Notes: generated by a model from the letters alone, not told the origin. Counted from the stretch's first letter, positions 1 to 10,617 are shown. The stretch: 64,000 nt of DNA from Leucobacter exalbidus (GCF_017834145.1 NZ_JAFIDA010000001.1:2170001-2234000); one strand, 5' to 3'. Made by a program: numbers and translations.

Positions 1-272
1 GCTTGACGGATAGCGTCATCGAGTTCCCAGAGCCCATCGCGGATCTCTTCGTGCAGCCTGTGGATCGCATCCGTGTCGGTGCTTGTCAACCAGCAAGGTT
101 TTACCGGATCATGTTCCCACTCTGAGATCGTCCCCGTGGCCAAATGACGAGATTTAATCATGCGCCCATATGTGTTCGCTTCCCAAGCTTTTATGAACAC
201 CTTGTCTCCATCCTGTTCGACGCGGTATACAACCCAGGGCCACCTACGGGCGAGTGATTTTCTTCGAGCCAT
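1..272 (-). CDS. Hypothetical protein, partial (C-terminus beyond window)
   Basis: An open frame runs from an ATG at 272 leftwards off the window edge (90 codons visible). It begins MARRKSLARRWPWVVYRVEQ and continues with a Trp/Lys-rich stretch that includes HLATGTISEWEHDPVKPCW. No family is recognised. It starts 10 bp after the integrase stop codon on the same strand, so it is probably co-transcribed with the integrase as part of the same element. A small, basic, Trp-rich start is common among phage and integrative-element accessory proteins, but this is only context. Its real length is unknown because the gene is cut by the window. Confidence 0.55.
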   Translation of the reverse strand, partial: MARRKSLARRWPWVVYRVEQDGDKVFIKAWEANTYGRMIKSRHLATGTISEWEHDPVKPCWLTSTDTDAIHRLHEEIRDGLWELDDAIRQ

Positions 273-281
273 GAGTTGATC

Positions 282-1139
282 CTATGCGGCAAGCCTCAGG
301 TTCAGCGATAGCGAATTGATTGCAGTCACTTTGGCACTCCATTGAGTGTCGGTGTAAATCTGAGTAGTCGATATATCGACGTGCCTCATGAGTTCCTGCA
401 CAACTCGCATGTCGGCCCCGCCCTGCACCAGTTCGGTGCCGTATGAATGGCGCAGCATATGGGGCGTGGCCTGATCGTACCCGGCGCGCACCATTGCACG
501 CTTGATTGCCTGCCCCACGGCCTGCCTGCCGACGCACCCCTCGACGGTGTACGCCGGAAACCAGAAACCCGTGCGCGGCATCGTCTCTGCAAGCGCGCGA
601 AGATCGGGGTGCAGTGGCACGATCTCGACCGCGCCACCCTTACCAACGATCAAGAGGGTATCCCGGTCGAGGTCGATGTCCTCACCGCGAATCTTCGCGA
701 TCTCGTGCACCCGCATACCCGCGAGTACCGCGAGCAGAACATAGGCCCGCGTGCGCGCACGGTTCGCGGCCGCGTACACCGACCGCACCGCAGCGATCGA
801 AAGCGGCCGGGGCCGTGTCCTGGCCCGCTTCGGGCGCGGTGTATCGAGGGTCGGATCGTCGCCGCGTACTTTCGCCCGGATCATCCACACGCAGAACGCG
901 CGCACGGTCGCGTGGTAACTCGCTTTGCTCGACGATGACAGACCGCGCCGCCCGCAGTAGGCAACGATGTCGCGCGGGGCGAGGGTGCGCGGTGTCGCGC
1001 CCGTCGTCGCGAAGAGGTGGCGCATCGTGCCCTCGCGCTCGCCGATCGTTCGGGCCGAGAGGTCTTGCGCTTCCTGCCACGCCTGCCAATCATCGAGCAG
1101 CGCGTCGGTGTCGTCCCAAAGGGTCGGTGTAGTCGTCAT
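282..1139 (-). CDS. Tyrosine recombinase / integrase
   Basis: This is a 285-residue tyrosine site-specific recombinase. An N-terminal SAM-like core-binding domain occupies roughly residues 10-95, and the catalytic domain follows from about 110. The visible catalytic set is Arg143 (AGMRVHEI), Lys167 (GKGG), His227-x-x-Arg230 (HMLRHSYGTEL), His253 (LMRHVDISTT) and the nucleophile Tyr262 (QIYTDTQ), so the enzyme looks intact. It is shorter than large phage integrases and close to XerC/D size. It lies 240 bp from a tRNA-Thr 3' end, the classic attachment site for this family, so it is most likely the integrase of the element whose body extends left of the window. Confidence 0.9.
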   Translation of the reverse strand: MTTTPTLWDDTDALLDDWQAWQEAQDLSARTIGEREGTMRHLFATTGATPRTLAPRDIVAYCGRRGLSSSSKASYHATVRAFCVWMIRAKVRGDDPTLDTPRPKRARTRPRPLSIAAVRSVYAAANRARTRAYVLLAVLAGMRVHEIAKIRGEDIDLDRDTLLIVGKGGAVEIVPLHPDLRALAETMPRTGFWFPAYTVEGCVGRQAVGQAIKRAMVRAGYDQATPHMLRHSYGTELVQGGADMRVVQELMRHVDISTTQIYTDTQWSAKVTAINSLSLNLRLAA

Positions 1140-1141
1140 GA

Positions 1142-1372
1142 CTAATTCTCACGCTCGCGCAGGTCGACGACCTCGTGATCGTAAACCCACGTCGGGCGAG
1201 GCGCGACAGTGCGATCGCCCCGGTGCTCGCCGTCGTGCCCGGCCTCGCGATAGCACTTCACGCGGAACTGCCCCCACTCGTCAATGAACGCGGCGGGCGA
1301 CTTGCAAACGCGCGCGCCCATCAGACGCTCACCGTCCAAAGTGCGACTAGCTCGTCGACGGTATCGGGGCAT
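1142..1372 (-). CDS. Small Cys/His-containing hypothetical protein
   Basis: This 76-residue basic protein has no recognised family. Its central part (KCYREAGHDGEHRGD) has a Cys and two His residues spaced as in many small phage-like proteins that may bind a metal. The ATG at 1372 is preceded on the minus strand by AAGG (1380-1383) at normal spacing, which favours this start over an internal ATG at 1321. That ribosome binding site sits at the edge of the tRNA-derived attachment core. The gene stops 2 bp before the integrase start, so the two probably form an operon. It may be an excision-related accessory factor, but nothing in the sequence proves it. Confidence 0.55.
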   Translation of the reverse strand: MPRYRRRASRTLDGERLMGARVCKSPAAFIDEWGQFRVKCYREAGHDGEHRGDRTVAPRPTWVYDHEVVDLREREN

Positions 1373-1380
1373 CCGATTAC

Positions 1381-1422
1381 CTTGTAATGAATAGGTCGCC
1401 AGTTCGATTCTGGCAGGCGGCT
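1381..1422 (+). other. Attachment site: tRNA-Thr 3' end remnant
   Basis: The stretch reads as the 3' part of tRNA-Thr(TGT): an anticodon loop CTTGTAA, a complete T-arm (GCCAG-TTCGATT-CTGGC) and the acceptor 3' strand ending GGCGGCT. The sequence immediately left of 1381 does not supply a matching anticodon 5' stem, a consensus D-arm or a complementary acceptor 5' strand. This is therefore not an intact tRNA gene but the duplicated 3' end left by integration. The intact copy should lie at the other end of the element, left of the window. The tyrosine integrase beside it supports this reading. Confidence 0.75.
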
Positions 1423-1440
1423 CTGAGATAAATAATCGAG

Positions 1441-1479
1441 AAAAAGTTCCCTCCGCCTCACGGCAGGGGGAACTTTTTT
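1441..1479 (+). terminator. Rho-independent terminator (former tRNA-Thr terminator)
   Basis: AAAAAGTTCCC (1441-1451) pairs with GGGAACTTTTTT (1468-1479), giving a strong stem followed by a T-run. It is 18 bp beyond the tRNA-Thr 3' end and was probably that gene's terminator. The remaining sequence from 1480 to 1666 holds only the leader of the next gene; nothing else is seen in it. Confidence 0.8.
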
Positions 1480-1666
1480 CGTTGGTGCGTCAATTTTTGC
1501 ATCAATTGAGTGGTTCGCCGAGTGCGCGAAGTTCAGCACTGACGCAGCGCCGCAGCCGCATTGACGCAGCGGCGCTGACGCGACACTGACGCGGCAGCGG
1601 CCGTGAGGGGCTTCTTATGCGGTGCGCGCTAGTCTAAGCGCACGCGCAAAAGTCTGGAGGTCTACG

Positions 1667-2818
1667 GTGAGCACAAACGCACAGGGCGACGCGCCGCAGC
1701 TTACGCCCCAGGCGCCCGCCCGGCCCCCGCGCATCGCGCTCTGGGACAACGCGCGTTTTCTGCTGATCGTACTCGTGGTGATCGGGCACTCGATCTCGAC
1801 CGTGCGCACCGACTCGACGCTCACGTTTGGGCTCTACACCTACATCTACCTGTTCCACATGCCCGCGATGATCTTCCTCTCGGGGTTCTTCTCGCGCCCC
1901 GAAGTCTCCCCGAAGGCCATCAAATCGACGCTGCAACTCATCGTGGTGTGGCTGATGTGGGAGGGCATCTGGGCGCTGATTCATCTGGGCGTCGACGACA
2001 AAGCCCCGGGCGATCGCTTCTTGGTGTCGCCAGCCTGGACCCTCTGGTTCTTGGTCAGCCTCGCGACCATGCGCATTCTGTTGCCCTATCTGGCGATGCT
2101 GCGCCGGCCCCTGCTGCTCGCGGTGGTGCTCGCGCTCGTTAGCGGGCTCGTGCCCGCCATGGGTACCGAATTCTCTGCCGCGCGCACCCTCTCGTTCATG
2201 CCGTTCTTCGTGGCTGGCTGGCTGGCAAGCTCACGCGGCTGGCTGACGCACGACTGGTTCACCAAGCCCACAGCGCGAGTGCGGGCAGCGGGCTGGGGCC
2301 TACTCGTCGCCATCGGCTGCCTGCTGGCATTCATCCCCAATCTCTACGAGGTCTGGCGCGTCGACACCTGGCTGACCTGGCGCGACGACGACGCCTGGCT
2401 GCTGCGCAACGCCCCCATCGATGAGTGGCATGCACCGAGCGAAGCCGCCGGAATGGCCACGGGCCTCGGCATCACTCTGCTGCTGCTCGTGATCGCAACG
2501 GCGATGACCCTCGCGCTGCTGCTCGTCGTGCCCCGCGGGCACAGCCGCATCACGCGCTGGGGCACCCGCACACTGTTCGTCTACCTGCTGCACGCGCCCA
2601 TTATTTGGACGCTGCGCGAGACCGGTGCCATCGACGCGATCTATGGGCTGGGCCTCGGCGGCGTCGCGCTGCTGCTCACGCTAAGCATCGCGCTCGCGGT
2701 GTTGCTCTCGACGAATCTGGTGGCCCGGGTGACGCGGCCCTTCATCGAGCCCCGGATCACCTGGCTGTTTCCCCGTGACCGCCAGGGCGTGGCTAATGGC
2801 CAAAAAAGTGGACGGTGA
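1667..2818 (+). CDS. Acyltransferase-3 family membrane protein
   Basis: This 383-residue polytopic protein belongs to the acyltransferase-3 / O-acetyltransferase family, which transfers acyl groups to cell-surface polysaccharides or other envelope carbohydrates. The N-terminal family signature is visible: WDNARFLLIVLVVIGHSIS with the conserved His, followed by FHMPAMIFLSGFF. About ten hydrophobic segments follow. The GTG at 1667 is chosen because GGAGG lies 6 bp upstream at 1656-1660; an in-frame ATG at 1622 lacks such a site. The next gene, a polysaccharide deacetylase, follows in the same direction after 66 bp, which suggests a shared envelope-modification role. The acceptor cannot be read from sequence. 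Confidence 0.8.
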   Translation: MSTNAQGDAPQLTPQAPARPPRIALWDNARFLLIVLVVIGHSISTVRTDSTLTFGLYTYIYLFHMPAMIFLSGFFSRPEVSPKAIKSTLQLIVVWLMWEGIWALIHLGVDDKAPGDRFLVSPAWTLWFLVSLATMRILLPYLAMLRRPLLLAVVLALVSGLVPAMGTEFSAARTLSFMPFFVAGWLASSRGWLTHDWFTKPTARVRAAGWGLLVAIGCLLAFIPNLYEVWRVDTWLTWRDDDAWLLRNAPIDEWHAPSEAAGMATGLGITLLLLVIATAMTLALLLVVPRGHSRITRWGTRTLFVYLLHAPIIWTLRETGAIDAIYGLGLGGVALLLTLSIALAVLLSTNLVARVTRPFIEPRITWLFPRDRQGVANGQKSGR

Positions 2819-2884
2819 CCGAAGAAAGTAGACCGGCCACGCACTTCGCGATAGCGTCAGAGGCGACAACCCCGGGGAGTGATG

Positions 2885-4537
2885 ATGCGGCACGGTAGCG
2901 GCAAGCAGCGAGCGCAGGTGGCTCGAGGGATGAGCGCTGCGGTAACGGTGACAGCGATGGGACTGCTGCTGGGCTGCGCACAGCTGCCCGCTGACACCAA
3001 TTGGAGTCCACCCGACTGGCCCGCGCCAGCCACCATGGTGACCGTTGTGACGGCTGCAGGGGAGCCTGCGGAGGCGTCAGAGACAGTCGAGCCCGCGAAA
3101 CCTGCAGCGAAGGCAGACGCGGCTGAAGCGACGAGCGCGGCACCGCTTGTGCCCGCCGACGCAGATCTCGCTGGTTTTATTGACGGCCGCATTCGCAACG
3201 ATCGCGCGGGCGTGCAGATTCGCTATGTCGAGATCGTGGGCGCCGACTCCTTCAATGCGAGCGTGGCCACCATCATCGATGACGCGATCGCCAGCACCGG
3301 CATCTCAAGTTTCACCCCCGAAGTATTTGACACGGGCGCGGGGCTCGCCGAGCGGGGCTGCGTGGCCGGGTCTCTGGCGATCCCGGCCGCCGAGCTGCTG
3401 AAAGACCCCGCGTACGGGCCAGTTGACGGGGATGGCACCGCAGTGGTGTGCGAGGTCACCGCCGCATTTGGGCCCGTTGTGGGGGTCTCGTTTCGCATGG
3501 TTGCCGGCCTCGACGGCGATATCACCCGCGACACCACCACCGCCCTGTTTGCGAACCTCGAAACGGGCGGCGTGACCGCTGGCGCAGAATTGTGGACCGC
3601 GGAGGCCGCGGGGGAGCTGTGGCAGGGCACCGTTGATGGGCTGCGACGCGACGCGTGGGCATTAAGCGCAGCGCCCACGCAGCCGCCCAGCGACGAGCAG
3701 CTCGCGCTGGCACAGGCCGCGCTCGCGGGCGCCGGGTTTACCGGCGCGGGCGCCCGGTTGACGCTGCCCGCAGGCATCACCTCAGCCGAGCTGACCGCGT
3801 TGGGGGCGGGCGCTACGACCGTGCCCCTCACCGTCGAGGTTGACTCGCTCGACGGCTGGCTGACACCGGCGGGAGACGCGATCCTCGCGCTGCGGGGCAC
3901 CCCGTTTGTGGGGGTGCCCGCCTGGAACGGCGCCCACCCGGTGAGCTGCGCGATCGATGCCTGCGTGGCGGTGACCTACGATGATGGACCCTCGGGGTTC
4001 ACCGCAGAGCTGCTCGATACGTTCGCCGCGCACGAGTCGGCGGCCACGTTCTTCATGCTGGGCAACGCCGTGCTGGGCAACCCTGAGGTGGTCGCACGCG
4101 CTGCTGGCGCCGGGCATGAGCTCGCCAGCCACACCATGAGCCACCCCGATCTCACCACCATCTCGCCGAAGAAGGCACGCAGGCAGGTGCATCAGGCGGG
4201 CACGGCGATTACCGATGCTGCCGGGGTACCTGTGACGATGTACCGGCCGCCCTATGGGGCGGTGGATGCGGCGGTGATCTCGGCCGTGGGGTGGCCAGCG
4301 ATCCTGTGGAGCATCGACACCCTCGACTGGCAGCAGCCCGGGCAGAAAGCGCTCGTGAAGCGGTCGGCGCAGGCCGCGACTCCCGGTGACATCATCCTGT
4401 TTCACGACACCCACGCCGACACCGTGAATGCCGCGGATGCCGTGGTGGAGGGGCTGCGCAACCGCGGCTTCACCCTCGTCACCGTCACCCAGCTCTTCGA
4501 CGGCGAAGTACCGGGCGGGCGGGTGTCGAGCCGATGA
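2885..4537 (+). CDS. Lipoprotein polysaccharide deacetylase (NodB domain)
   Basis: This protein of about 550 residues starts with a lipoprotein signal peptide whose lipobox is LLLGC, so it is probably anchored outside the membrane. The middle region resembles the DUF3298-type domain that precedes the catalytic domain in PdaC-like deacetylases. The C-terminal NodB domain carries the metal and catalytic motifs TYDDGP, SHTMSHPDL (H-x3-H), RPPYG, WSIDTLDW and ILFHDTH, all intact. The likely substrate is peptidoglycan or another N-acetylated wall glycan. Consecutive GTG, ATG and ATG codons lie at 2879-2887; GGGGAG at 2874-2879 best fits the ATG at 2885. The gene overlaps its successor by 4 bp. Confidence 0.87.
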   Translation: MRHGSGKQRAQVARGMSAAVTVTAMGLLLGCAQLPADTNWSPPDWPAPATMVTVVTAAGEPAEASETVEPAKPAAKADAAEATSAAPLVPADADLAGFIDGRIRNDRAGVQIRYVEIVGADSFNASVATIIDDAIASTGISSFTPEVFDTGAGLAERGCVAGSLAIPAAELLKDPAYGPVDGDGTAVVCEVTAAFGPVVGVSFRMVAGLDGDITRDTTTALFANLETGGVTAGAELWTAEAAGELWQGTVDGLRRDAWALSAAPTQPPSDEQLALAQAALAGAGFTGAGARLTLPAGITSAELTALGAGATTVPLTVEVDSLDGWLTPAGDAILALRGTPFVGVPAWNGAHPVSCAIDACVAVTYDDGPSGFTAELLDTFAAHESAATFFMLGNAVLGNPEVVARAAGAGHELASHTMSHPDLTTISPKKARRQVHQAGTAITDAAGVPVTMYRPPYGAVDAAVISAVGWPAILWSIDTLDWQQPGQKALVKRSAQAATPGDIILFHDTHADTVNAADAVVEGLRNRGFTLVTVTQLFDGEVPGGRVSSR

Positions 4538-5151
4538 GCCGCAAGGCGGCACAGGTGCCGTTCACCGAGGACGACCTCGTCTCCGGTGAGCTGCGCGGCG
4601 CACCCCGCACGCGCCGATGGCTCACGGTGACGGTGGTGACCGTGTCGTTAGTAGTGGTGGGTGCGGTAGCCTACTTGGCCGTGTTCGCGCCCGATCACTA
4701 CGCCCAGTTCCACGCTGAGCGTGCCGCCGGATCAACCCAGGCGGTGGTGGGTGACGGCGTCACAGTGACGCCCGGCGAGGGGTGGGTGTCGCAGCCACGT
4801 GTGACAGACCTGCTGAACTGGAGCCCGCTGCCCCCGCTGCGTGACTGGGCGGTGCTCACGGGCGCAGAGACCGGGGTGCAGCTGCGCAGCCCCGATCACG
4901 AGCTGACGGTTGAACTGTCGATTGATCACGGTGAGGGGCCGCGCGCCGCACTCTGGCTGGGCGATGGCACCGTGCGCACCGAAACGCTCGCCTCAGGGGC
5001 GCAGCTGCAGCACGTCGATGGCGAGCACGAGATGCGCGCGATCGTCACGCTGGGCGCCCGTGAGGTGCGCGTGACGGCCCACACAGAGGGCGACCTCGCC
5101 GCGTACCGGCCGGCGCTGTCGGCGCTGCTCGAATCACTGAACGCGAGCTAA
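4534..5151 (+). CDS. Membrane-anchored hypothetical protein
   Basis: This 205-residue protein has no assigned family. A cytoplasmic basic N-terminus of about 30 residues is followed by one transmembrane segment (WLTVTVVTVSLVVVGAVAYL) and an extracytoplasmic domain of about 150 residues rich in beta-forming residues. The start overlaps the deacetylase stop by 4 bp (ATGA), so translation is probably coupled and the protein likely acts with the deacetylase at the cell surface. It ends 13 bp before the convergent flavoprotein gene. Function is not identified. Confidence 0.75.
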   Translation: MSRKAAQVPFTEDDLVSGELRGAPRTRRWLTVTVVTVSLVVVGAVAYLAVFAPDHYAQFHAERAAGSTQAVVGDGVTVTPGEGWVSQPRVTDLLNWSPLPPLRDWAVLTGAETGVQLRSPDHELTVELSIDHGEGPRAALWLGDGTVRTETLASGAQLQHVDGEHEMRAIVTLGAREVRVTAHTEGDLAAYRPALSALLESLNAS

Positions 5152-5164
5152 CGCCTACGACACG

Positions 5165-6331
5165 TTAGAGCGTGTAAGTTTCGGTCGGGTACACGCCGTA
5201 CGTCTCGAGCTCCTGAAGCAACTGCACCTCGCTGGGGGACTGCACTGAGAGGAACGAGGCTTCACGAAGCCTGCGGTTCGTGGCAGACGTGGTGACGTAG
5301 CCGCGACCACCCACGAGCGTGAGCTCGTGCCGTGTGGTGACGCCAGCGAGGCGTGCGATTTGGTAGCGCAGCACCGTGACCGAGCGGTGATCGACGGTGT
5401 CGATCCCGTCGATGTAGGCGTGCAGCGTCTGATCGAGCTCCTGCAGCTCCTGGGCGAGCTGCGCGTGGCGTGCAGCGAGCACACCGCCGGGGCCCTGAAG
5501 CTGCTTCGCCGCCTCTTCGAGCGAACGGCCCGCGAGTCCCGCGCAGAATGCGGCCTGCAACAGCAGGTGGGTGCTGCGGCGTGCGCGGCAGGCGTCGAAC
5601 GAGTTCGCCACAACTGCTTCGGCGCCGACAAAGACCCCTTCGAACTGCAGCATGGCCGACCGCGTCGCGCCGAGCGCGAGGAGATCCTGCACCTCACGCG
5701 TGCTGAGGCCCTCTGATCCGATCGTGGTCACGAGAATGACCCGCTCGCCCGAGTCAGTGGCATCGTCAAGCGACGATGCAACGCGAGCCGGGAACACGAC
5801 GACTGATCCGGGGGCGATGTTTGATGCCCAGGCAATGCGGCCGGTGACGCGGTAGCCGTCGCCTTCGCGCACCGCGAGCGTCGGCACAGCGCCGACGCCA
5901 GAAATCTCTTGCATGGCGGTCGCCATGGCGATTGATCCGGCGCGGCGACCCGCGAGCAGTTCGTCGAGTAACGCATCGAAGCCGCCTGCGGCCCGCAGGT
6001 ACTCGATCACCATGCGGTGCGCCCAGAGTGAGAACGCAGAACTCATGCACTCGCCGGCGACGGATTCGAGGAGGCGCAGGTAGGCACTGAGATCTGATCC
6101 GCCATCTGCAGCAGCAGCAGCAGCTGCGTCGCGGTCGAGACCGAGGCGCAGCGCCCCGAGAGCACCGAGGCGCTCGAGCGCGGTCTCGCCCTGCAGGCCG
6201 TCGCGGTCAGTTTCGGCCGCGGCCTGCGCAGCGAGCGCGGCGGCCGCCCGCACGAGCTCCTCCTCGGCCGGCGTGAGCGAATAGCGCTCACCAGATACAG
6301 GAGCTACGGTGCTTGGGGCGAGGGTGTTCAT
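5165..6331 (-). CDS. Acyl-CoA dehydrogenase-like flavoprotein (possible monooxygenase)
   Basis: This 388-residue protein has the acyl-CoA dehydrogenase fold: a helical N-terminal domain, a beta-rich middle (GDGYRVTGRIAWASNIAPG) and a C-terminal helical bundle ending with GGRGYVTTSATNRRLREA. Within that superfamily, members encoded beside nitrate/sulfonate-type ABC transporters are often FMNH2-dependent monooxygenases of the DszC/SfnC type that cleave C-S or C-N bonds, not beta-oxidation enzymes. That assignment is by context. The ATG at 6331 overlaps the permease stop by 4 bp, making it the third gene of the operon running 9098 to 5165. The operon is probably repressed by the TetR protein through the operator at 9156. 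Confidence 0.72.
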   Translation of the reverse strand: MNTLAPSTVAPVSGERYSLTPAEEELVRAAAALAAQAAAETDRDGLQGETALERLGALGALRLGLDRDAAAAAAADGGSDLSAYLRLLESVAGECMSSAFSLWAHRMVIEYLRAAGGFDALLDELLAGRRAGSIAMATAMQEISGVGAVPTLAVREGDGYRVTGRIAWASNIAPGSVVVFPARVASSLDDATDSGERVILVTTIGSEGLSTREVQDLLALGATRSAMLQFEGVFVGAEAVVANSFDACRARRSTHLLLQAAFCAGLAGRSLEEAAKQLQGPGGVLAARHAQLAQELQELDQTLHAYIDGIDTVDHRSVTVLRYQIARLAGVTTRHELTLVGGRGYVTTSATNRRLREASFLSVQSPSEVQLLQELETYGVYPTETYTL

Positions 6332-7088
6332 GAGTGCTGCCTTCCGGTGCGGGAAAGAACGAGGTTGTGGAGGCCGCGGAAGACGCGGTCTAAGAGGAAT
6401 CCGAGGAGGCCGATCGCCAGCATGGTGGCGGCGAGGGCCGAGTAATCAACGTTGTCGCGGCTGTTCAGTACGGCGTACCCGAGACCGTTGGTGACGCCGA
6501 GCATCTCTGCCGGCACGAGCACCACCCACGAGATGCCGAGGGCCACACGAATCGCGCCGGTCACCGGAGGGGCAAGCGCGGGGATGGTGGTGGAGCGGGC
6601 GGTCTCCCAACGGGTCGCGCCGAGGGAGCGCGCGACCGCCGCAAAACCCGGATCGAGCGCGCGCACGCCAGCCGATACTCCAAGCACGATCGGCCACACG
6701 GCGGCGAGGGAGATAAGCGCGATCACAGAGGCCGAACCGGTGCCGAGCAGCACGAGGGCGAGGGGCGCCCACGCAAGCGGTGAGGTCATGCGCAGCAGCT
6801 GCACGATGGGATCGGTGGCCTGCTCGACGATGCCGCGCGACCCGAAGAGCGCGCCGAGCGGGATGCCAATCAGCACCCCGAGGCCGAGGCCAGCAAGCAG
6901 CCGGTAGAGCGAAACTGCGATGGCATCGAGGAACGTTGCCTCGCCGAGAAGCCGCACGAGTCCCGTGAACGTGCTGACGGGCCCCATCTTCGAAACGACC
7001 GGGTTGGCGGCGAACACAACATCGGCGACGAGCCACCAGAGCACAATCGCGGCAACGATGACGCCGGCGCGTGTAGCAATTCGAGTAA

Positions 7089-7092
<4 letters not shown>
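6328..7092 (-). CDS. ABC transporter permease (nitrate/sulfonate/taurine type)
   Basis: This 254-residue inner-membrane permease of the BPD_transp_1 type has about six transmembrane helices. The EAA-like loop region (ARSLGATRWETARSTTIPA) that contacts the ATPase is visible around residues 155-175. The family includes SsuC, TauC and NrtB. It overlaps the upstream ATPase/binding-protein fusion and the downstream flavoprotein gene by 4 bp each, so all three are translationally coupled. The substrate cannot be read from the permease; sulfonate, nitrate, bicarbonate or a related small organic anion are the usual options. Confidence 0.85.
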
Positions 7093-9098
<2,006 letters not shown>

Positions 9099-9155
9099 GT
9101 TGAAGCTCCGTTGATCTGGGCGGGGCGGGTATTGTCGCCGAGCCTAGCAATCAAC

Positions 9156-9167
9156 CAGACTTGTCTG
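9156..9167. promoter_or_regulatory. Probable TetR operator, copy 1
   Basis: CAGACTTGTCTG is a perfect CAGAC-N2-GTCTG inverted repeat. It lies between the tetR stop and the start of the ABC operon. The same half-sites recur at 9907, upstream of the only other gene in this neighbourhood divergent from tetR. Binding by the TetR protein encoded between the two sites is inferred. Confidence 0.7.
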
Positions 9168-9216
9168 TTCGCTCACGTGAAACATTACGTTACATAATGC
9201 GTGCCAGTCAAACTGC

Positions 9217-9789
9217 TTATGTGTCGGAGGTGTGCGCGGTGGGCAGAATTGCCGCCTTGACCAGCTCGCGTGCGCGCCGAATCGGCTGTGGCGATTGGGC
9301 GGCCTTTGCGCCAAATAGCGCCCCGTCGTAGGTGACCTGAATTTCTTCTGCCATGCGCACGGCATCTTGGGCCGGGCTGAGAGCTTCGATCCACTGATCG
9401 CGAATCCAGTCGCGATGCCTGCGAACTGCCAATGCCACGGGATGGGCGGGGTCAGGGAACTCGTTGAGCGCGTTCGCATAGACGCAGCCCACATAGTTCT
9501 CGCCTGCTGCGGCCTTTTCTGCCAGGTCAAAGGGCACAAAGACCTGGGCGATACCCTCGTCGGTGACGGCGGCCTGCTTGCGGTAGGCGCGCCTGTCGGC
9601 GACGTCACGCTGCTCGAGGTAGGCGACAACGAGGGCCTCTTTGGAGCCGAACGCGTGGTACAGGGTTGCCTTCGCGGTACCGGCCTCGGCAAGGATGCGG
9701 TCGATGCCGACGGCCCTGATGCCCTCTTTGGCAAATAGTGCACTTGCGGTGCGAAGGAGGCGATCGGCGGCTGGAGTTTGCGAAGTCAC
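9217..9789 (-). CDS. TetR family transcriptional regulator
   Basis: This is a 190-residue TetR repressor. The N-terminal helix-turn-helix spans residues 8-55 (LLRTASALFAKEGIRAVGID, then AGTAKATLYHAFGSKEALV). The C-terminal ligand domain is longer and of the type with YVGCVYANALNEFPDP, common among regulators of small detoxification genes. It sits between two matching palindromes (9156 and 9907), one before the ABC/flavoprotein operon and one before the divergent DUF4242-like gene. It therefore probably represses both and possibly itself. The inducer is unknown. Confidence 0.88.
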   Translation of the reverse strand: MTSQTPAADRLLRTASALFAKEGIRAVGIDRILAEAGTAKATLYHAFGSKEALVVAYLEQRDVADRRAYRKQAAVTDEGIAQVFVPFDLAEKAAAGENYVGCVYANALNEFPDPAHPVALAVRRHRDWIRDQWIEALSPAQDAVRMAEEIQVTYDGALFGAKAAQSPQPIRRARELVKAAILPTAHTSDT

Positions 9790-9906
9790 AACTTCATGTT
9801 ACGGCCCGTGACTGGCAAAAAGACAGTGCTCTCGCTGGCTCGTTGGTGCTTGAGCGGATTTGGGTGTGCGTCCCGAGATGCATCGACTATGCTCAACCCA
9901 AGCGAT

Positions 9907-9918
9907 CAGACAGGTCTG
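9907..9918. promoter_or_regulatory. Probable TetR operator, copy 2
   Basis: CAGACAGGTCTG has the same CAGAC-N2-GTCTG half-sites as the copy at 9156, and both are followed by TTCG. It lies in the divergent region between tetR (start 9789) and the gene at 9944, 26 bp before that start codon, where a bound repressor would block transcription. Confidence 0.7.
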
Positions 9919-9943
9919 TTCGATCAACCCGAAAGGAATCACC

Positions 9944-10489
9944 ATGTCACTGTTTCTTGTTGAAGCTGAACTGAACACGTCTGACCGAGCTGGGTCAAGC
10001 GCGGCGATTGAGGCAATCGCCGCCGCCTACGCCGCCTCGGGCGGCAGCCTGGTCGAAGCTCAGGTGCCGGCCTCGCACGCACACGCGTTCGTGATCCTGG
10101 AGGGTGACGCATGCGCTGGCGTTGTGCTCGACGCAGCAGACCTGCCCGGCGTCACCGAAATCAGCGAGGCCGTGGCCGTGCGCATCGTCGGCGCGACCGT
10201 TGAAGAAGTACGCTCACGCGGCACGGCAGCCGGCTACCTCGTGGAGTGGGATATCCCCGAGGAGATCACGATGGACAAGTACCTCTCGGCCAAGGAAAAG
10301 AAGACGCCGCTGTACGACGACCTCGACGACGTTGCCTTTCTCCGCACCTACGTACGCGAAGACACCCAGAAGTGCCTGTGCTTCTACGATGCTGACACCG
10401 AGGCCGCGGTGCGCAACGCCCGCGACGTCGTCAGCACCCCGATCAGCCGCCTGCACGAGCTCGACGGTGCCGCGGTTACTGCCTCCTAA
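9944..10489 (+). CDS. DUF4242-like (SCO4226-type) protein
   Basis: This 181-residue soluble protein has a C-terminal half (YLVEWDIPEEITMDKYLSAK, then AFLRTYVREDTQKCLCFYDA) resembling DUF4242, a small ferredoxin-like alpha/beta fold family. One member, SCO4226 of Streptomyces, binds nickel. The N-terminal half looks like a diverged second copy of the fold (MSLFLVEAELNTSDRAG). The ATG at 9944 is used because GAAAGGA lies just upstream at 9931. The gene is divergent from tetR and has its own copy of the probable operator, so it is likely induced together with the ABC operon. The exact role is unknown. Confidence 0.65.
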   Translation: MSLFLVEAELNTSDRAGSSAAIEAIAAAYAASGGSLVEAQVPASHAHAFVILEGDACAGVVLDAADLPGVTEISEAVAVRIVGATVEEVRSRGTAAGYLVEWDIPEEITMDKYLSAKEKKTPLYDDLDDVAFLRTYVREDTQKCLCFYDADTEAAVRNARDVVSTPISRLHELDGAAVTAS

Positions 10490-10494
10490 GTGAG

Positions 10495-10617
10495 GTGACG
10501 TTCCTGCTCTGGCCGGCCACACACCGCTCAGAGCAGGAACTGCTCGCGCTGCACGGGATCGGGCCGAAGGCGATCCGGATCCTGCGTGAGAGCGGGGTGC
10601 AGTTTCGTGAGGACTAG
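10495..10617 (+). pseudogene. Remnant of a helix-hairpin-helix (HhH) protein
   Basis: About 40 codons read as the C-terminal end of a small HhH DNA-binding protein: SEQELLALHGIGPKAIRILR is the typical hairpin, and the frame ends with a TAG at 10615. Family members are usually about 60-75 residues and carry another helical repeat before this part. Here the N-terminal half is missing, although a GTG at 10495 could still be read. The stop codon coincides with the CTAG target site of the adjacent insertion sequence. Probably a decayed gene. Confidence 0.55.

Noticed and set aside
1340..1422. Complete tRNA-Thr gene
   Set aside because: A D-arm-like GCTC...GGGC can be drawn, but the acceptor and anticodon stems do not pair. 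Only the 3' part is tRNA sequence.
3223..3900. Long antisense frames inside high-GC genes (here the deacetylase; many similar ones elsewhere)
   Set aside because: They lack ribosome binding sites and family motifs and follow the third-position GC bias of the sense gene, so they are shadows.
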